In this document: positions 62,462 to 64,000 of the stretch, in pieces
Position numbering within the stretch: the first letter of the stretch is position 1
Layout: each line of letters begins with the position of its first letter
Program-made: the position numbers and the translations under genes
From: VAZQ01 sp963753575
Lineage (GTDB): Bacteria; Pseudomonadota; Alphaproteobacteria; Rhizobiales; Xanthobacteraceae
Assembly (NCBI GenBank): GCA_963753575.1
Contig: CAVWCR010000001.1
Span: forward strand, 868,001-932,000
DNA: 64,000 nt
Reading direction: 5' to 3'
Notes under the pieces: generated by a model
What the model was told of the DNA's origin: nothing
The model's input: the letters and a program-made list of their open reading frames with translations, nothing else
Databases searched by the model: none

Positions 62462-63619
62462 ATGAGTGAAGACGAAGCGAACGTCGCGCTCCGGCACACG
62501 CCGCTGCACGCCATGCATGTGCGGCTCGGCGCTCGCATGGTGGCGTTCGCCGGCTTCGACATGCCGGTGCAGTTTCCGCCGGGTGTGTTGAAGGAGCACC
62601 TGCATACGCGCAGCGCTGCCGGCTTGTTCGATGTCTCGCACATGGGTCAGATCGCGGTGCGGCCGCGCTCGGGGCGCCTTGCCGAGGCGGCGCGCGCGCT
62701 CGAGGCGCTTGTGCCGGCTGATGTGCTCGGCCTCGGCGCCGGCCGCCAGCGCTACACGCTGTTCACCAATGCGGCGGGCGGCGTGCTTGACGATCTCATG
62801 GTAGCGAACCTCGGCGACCATCTGCTGCTGGTCGTCAATGCGGCGCGCAAGGCTCTCGACGAAGCGCACCTGCGCACGCAACTTTCCGATTCTTGCCTCG
62901 TCGAGCCACTAACGGAACGCGCGCTGATAGCGCTGCAGGGACCCCGCGCCGAGGAGGCGCTGGCCCCGCTCGCGCCCGCTGTGCGCGCCATGCGCTTCAT
63001 GGATGTGCGCGCCATGTTGGTGATGGGCGAGCCTTGTGTCATCTCGCGCTCTGGCTATAGCGGCGAGGACGGATTTGAGATCGGCGTTGCGGCCACGTCG
63101 GTCGAAGCGCTGTGCGAAGCGCTCCTGCGCCATCCTGCGGTGGCACCCATCGGGCTTGGCGCGCGCGACAGCCTGCGGCTCGAAGCGGGGCTGTGCCTTT
63201 ATGGCTGCGACCTCGACGAGGCGACGACGCCGGTCGAGGCCGCGCTCGCGTGGACGATTCCGGCGGTGCGCCGCGCCGGCGGTGCGCGTGCGGGCGGCTT
63301 CGCGGGGGCCGAGGCGATCCTGCCGCAGCTCGCGCGTGGGGCAGCGCGCCGGCGTGTCGGGCTGCGGCCGGAGGGCCGCGCGCCGGTGCGCTGCAGCGCC
63401 GAACTGTTCGCCGGCGAAGGCGATGCGGCGGCGACCGGTCGCGTCACCTCGGGTGGCTTCGGTGTCAGCCTTGGCGCCCCGATCGCGATGGGCTATGTGC
63501 CAGTGGTGAGCGCGTCACTCGGCACGCGCCTTTATGCTGAGGTGCGCGGCAAGCGCCTGCCGATCATCGTGTCCGCGATGCCCTTCGTTCCGACGCGCTA
63601 CAAGCGCTTCCCGTCATGA
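62462..63619 (+). CDS. gcvT: Aminomethyltransferase (glycine cleavage T protein)
   Basis: A 385-residue enzyme that moves the methylene group from the H-protein to tetrahydrofolate and releases ammonia. It starts LRHTPLHAMHVRLGARMVAF and has GLFDVSHMGQIAVRP, ALIALQGPRAEEALAPL, SGYSGEDGFEIGV and LGARDSLRLEAGLCLYGCDL, the typical folate- and substrate-binding blocks. It begins 52 bases after gcvPB and its stop overlaps the gcvH leader. Length is normal. Confidence 0.95.
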   Translation: MSEDEANVALRHTPLHAMHVRLGARMVAFAGFDMPVQFPPGVLKEHLHTRSAAGLFDVSHMGQIAVRPRSGRLAEAARALEALVPADVLGLGAGRQRYTLFTNAAGGVLDDLMVANLGDHLLLVVNAARKALDEAHLRTQLSDSCLVEPLTERALIALQGPRAEEALAPLAPAVRAMRFMDVRAMLVMGEPCVISRSGYSGEDGFEIGVAATSVEALCEALLRHPAVAPIGLGARDSLRLEAGLCLYGCDLDEATTPVEAALAWTIPAVRRAGGARAGGFAGAEAILPQLARGAARRRVGLRPEGRAPVRCSAELFAGEGDAAATGRVTSGGFGVSLGAPIAMGYVPVVSASLGTRLYAEVRGKRLPIIVSAMPFVPTRYKRFPS

Positions 63620-63624
63620 GGTGC

Positions 63625-63993
63625 ATGAGCATGCTGAAATACACCAAGGATCATGAATGGCTGCGGATGGACGGCGATGTGGCGACCGTTGGCATCACGC
63701 CGTTCGCGCAGGAGAAGCTCGGCGATCTGGTCTATGTCGAACTGCCGAGTGTTGGCGCCGCCTTTATAGCGGGCGCGGCGGCCGCGACTGTCGAGTCGGT
63801 GAAGGCGGCGTCTGAAGTCTATGCGCCGGTCGGCGGCGAGATCGTCGCGATCAACGACAAGGTCGTCAGTGAACCAGGGCTGGTCAATGCCGCGCCGACC
63901 GGCGAGGGCTGGCTGTTCAAGCTGAAGGTCGGCCATCCGGCCGAGCTCAATGTGCTGCTCGATGAGGCCGCCTACAAAGCGCTGACGGAGTGA
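63625..63993 (+). CDS. gcvH: Glycine cleavage system H protein
   Basis: A 122-residue lipoyl carrier. Lys60 in TVESVKAASEVYAPV is the lipoylation site. The barrel-sandwich pattern is complete: TKDHEWLRMDGDVATVGITP, EKLGDLVYVELPSVG, then GEGWLFKLKV. It shuttles the aminomethyl intermediate between P and T proteins. Three in-frame ATGs (63616, 63625, 63631) are possible; 63625 has GAGG nearby. The gene completes the operon and ends eight bases before the window edge. Confidence 0.95.
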   Translation: MSMLKYTKDHEWLRMDGDVATVGITPFAQEKLGDLVYVELPSVGAAFIAGAAAATVESVKAASEVYAPVGGEIVAINDKVVSEPGLVNAAPTGEGWLFKLKVGHPAELNVLLDEAAYKALTE

Positions 63994-64000
63994 TCGTCCG

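Noticed and set aside
61774..62643. Minus-strand open frame of nearly 290 codons across gcvPB and gcvT
   Set aside because: Antisense to two conserved enzymes with full motif sets; no leader or family match.
1..64000. tRNA, rRNA or CRISPR array
   Set aside because: Reading both strands for T-loop-like GGTTCGAAT contexts and for regularly spaced short repeats gave nothing convincing; a covariance-model search would be decisive.

Overview
The window looks like chromosome from a GC-rich alphaproteobacterium of the order Hyphomicrobiales, most likely the Bradyrhizobiaceae/Xanthobacteraceae side. Supporting this are the tripartite tricarboxylate transporter (Bug/TctC) genes, a ChrR-type anti-sigma factor next to its ECF sigma factor, an Omp25/RopB-like porin, and plasmid- or phage-like YqaJ-ERF-primase remnants. 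This assignment is an inference from gene content; no rRNA, tRNA or CRISPR array was recognised.

Layout. 1-1.4 kb: the end of a membrane metallophosphoesterase-like gene. 1.4-6.3 kb: accessory DNA with broken gene fragments, one anchored hypothetical protein, and a complete ISL3-family insertion sequence sitting inside a 93-bp repeat. 6.4-9.5 kb: a tctCAB transporter. 9.9-11.3 kb: small secreted or membrane proteins, a truncated HTH antitoxin-like gene and an IS3 end. 11.3-15 kb: a decaying recombination/replication module on the minus strand (YqaJ exonuclease, ERF annealing protein fused to an HNH-like domain, primase/helicase-like ATPase). 15.5-18.7 kb: an OmpA-like protein, a periplasmic hypothetical, a frameshifted O-methyltransferase and a frameshifted rhodanese.

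19-28.6 kb: an oxidative or singlet-oxygen response island. A CFA-synthase-like methyltransferase, a DUF1365 protein and a flavin amine oxidase form one minus-strand operon. It diverges from an ECF sigma/ChrR pair across a perfect 13-bp-arm palindrome that carries TGATCC on both strands. Downstream lie DUF1295, fasciclin, folE, DUF2177 and tspO. Related gene sets in Rhodobacter and Rhodopseudomonas belong to the RpoE-ChrR regulon and furan fatty acid synthesis.

28.4-34.3 kb: a three-domain MBL-receiver-GAF protein whose phosphoacceptor position is Glu, a deleted amidohydrolase, a frameshifted chrA with a ChrB-like partner, and a SnoaL-like protein. 34.3-47.2 kb: a catabolic and uptake cluster with an aldo/keto reductase, two related substrate-binding proteins, one ATPase, one fused permease, two enolase-superfamily enzymes, a CoA transferase, a mu-crystallin-like enzyme, a cupin and a LysR regulator. 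47.5-52.6 kb: an outer-membrane barrel protein, a Tat-exported protein of three tandem RidA domains, and more scrambled remnants.

53.1-58.6 kb: a single 1836-residue STAND ATPase with an N-terminal DUF4062/TIR-like domain, a membrane segment, a long WD40-like region and C-terminal TPR/Sel1-like repeats. It is flanked by remnants of a Bug receptor and an ATP-NAD kinase. 59.6-64 kb: a complete two-subunit glycine cleavage operon gcvPA-gcvPB-gcvT-gcvH.

The most unusual signals are the reshuffled ERF/primase fragments found in four places, the 93-bp repeat with its interrupted and uninterrupted copies, the STAND protein, the divergent TGATCC palindrome, and the single-chain three-domain RidA.
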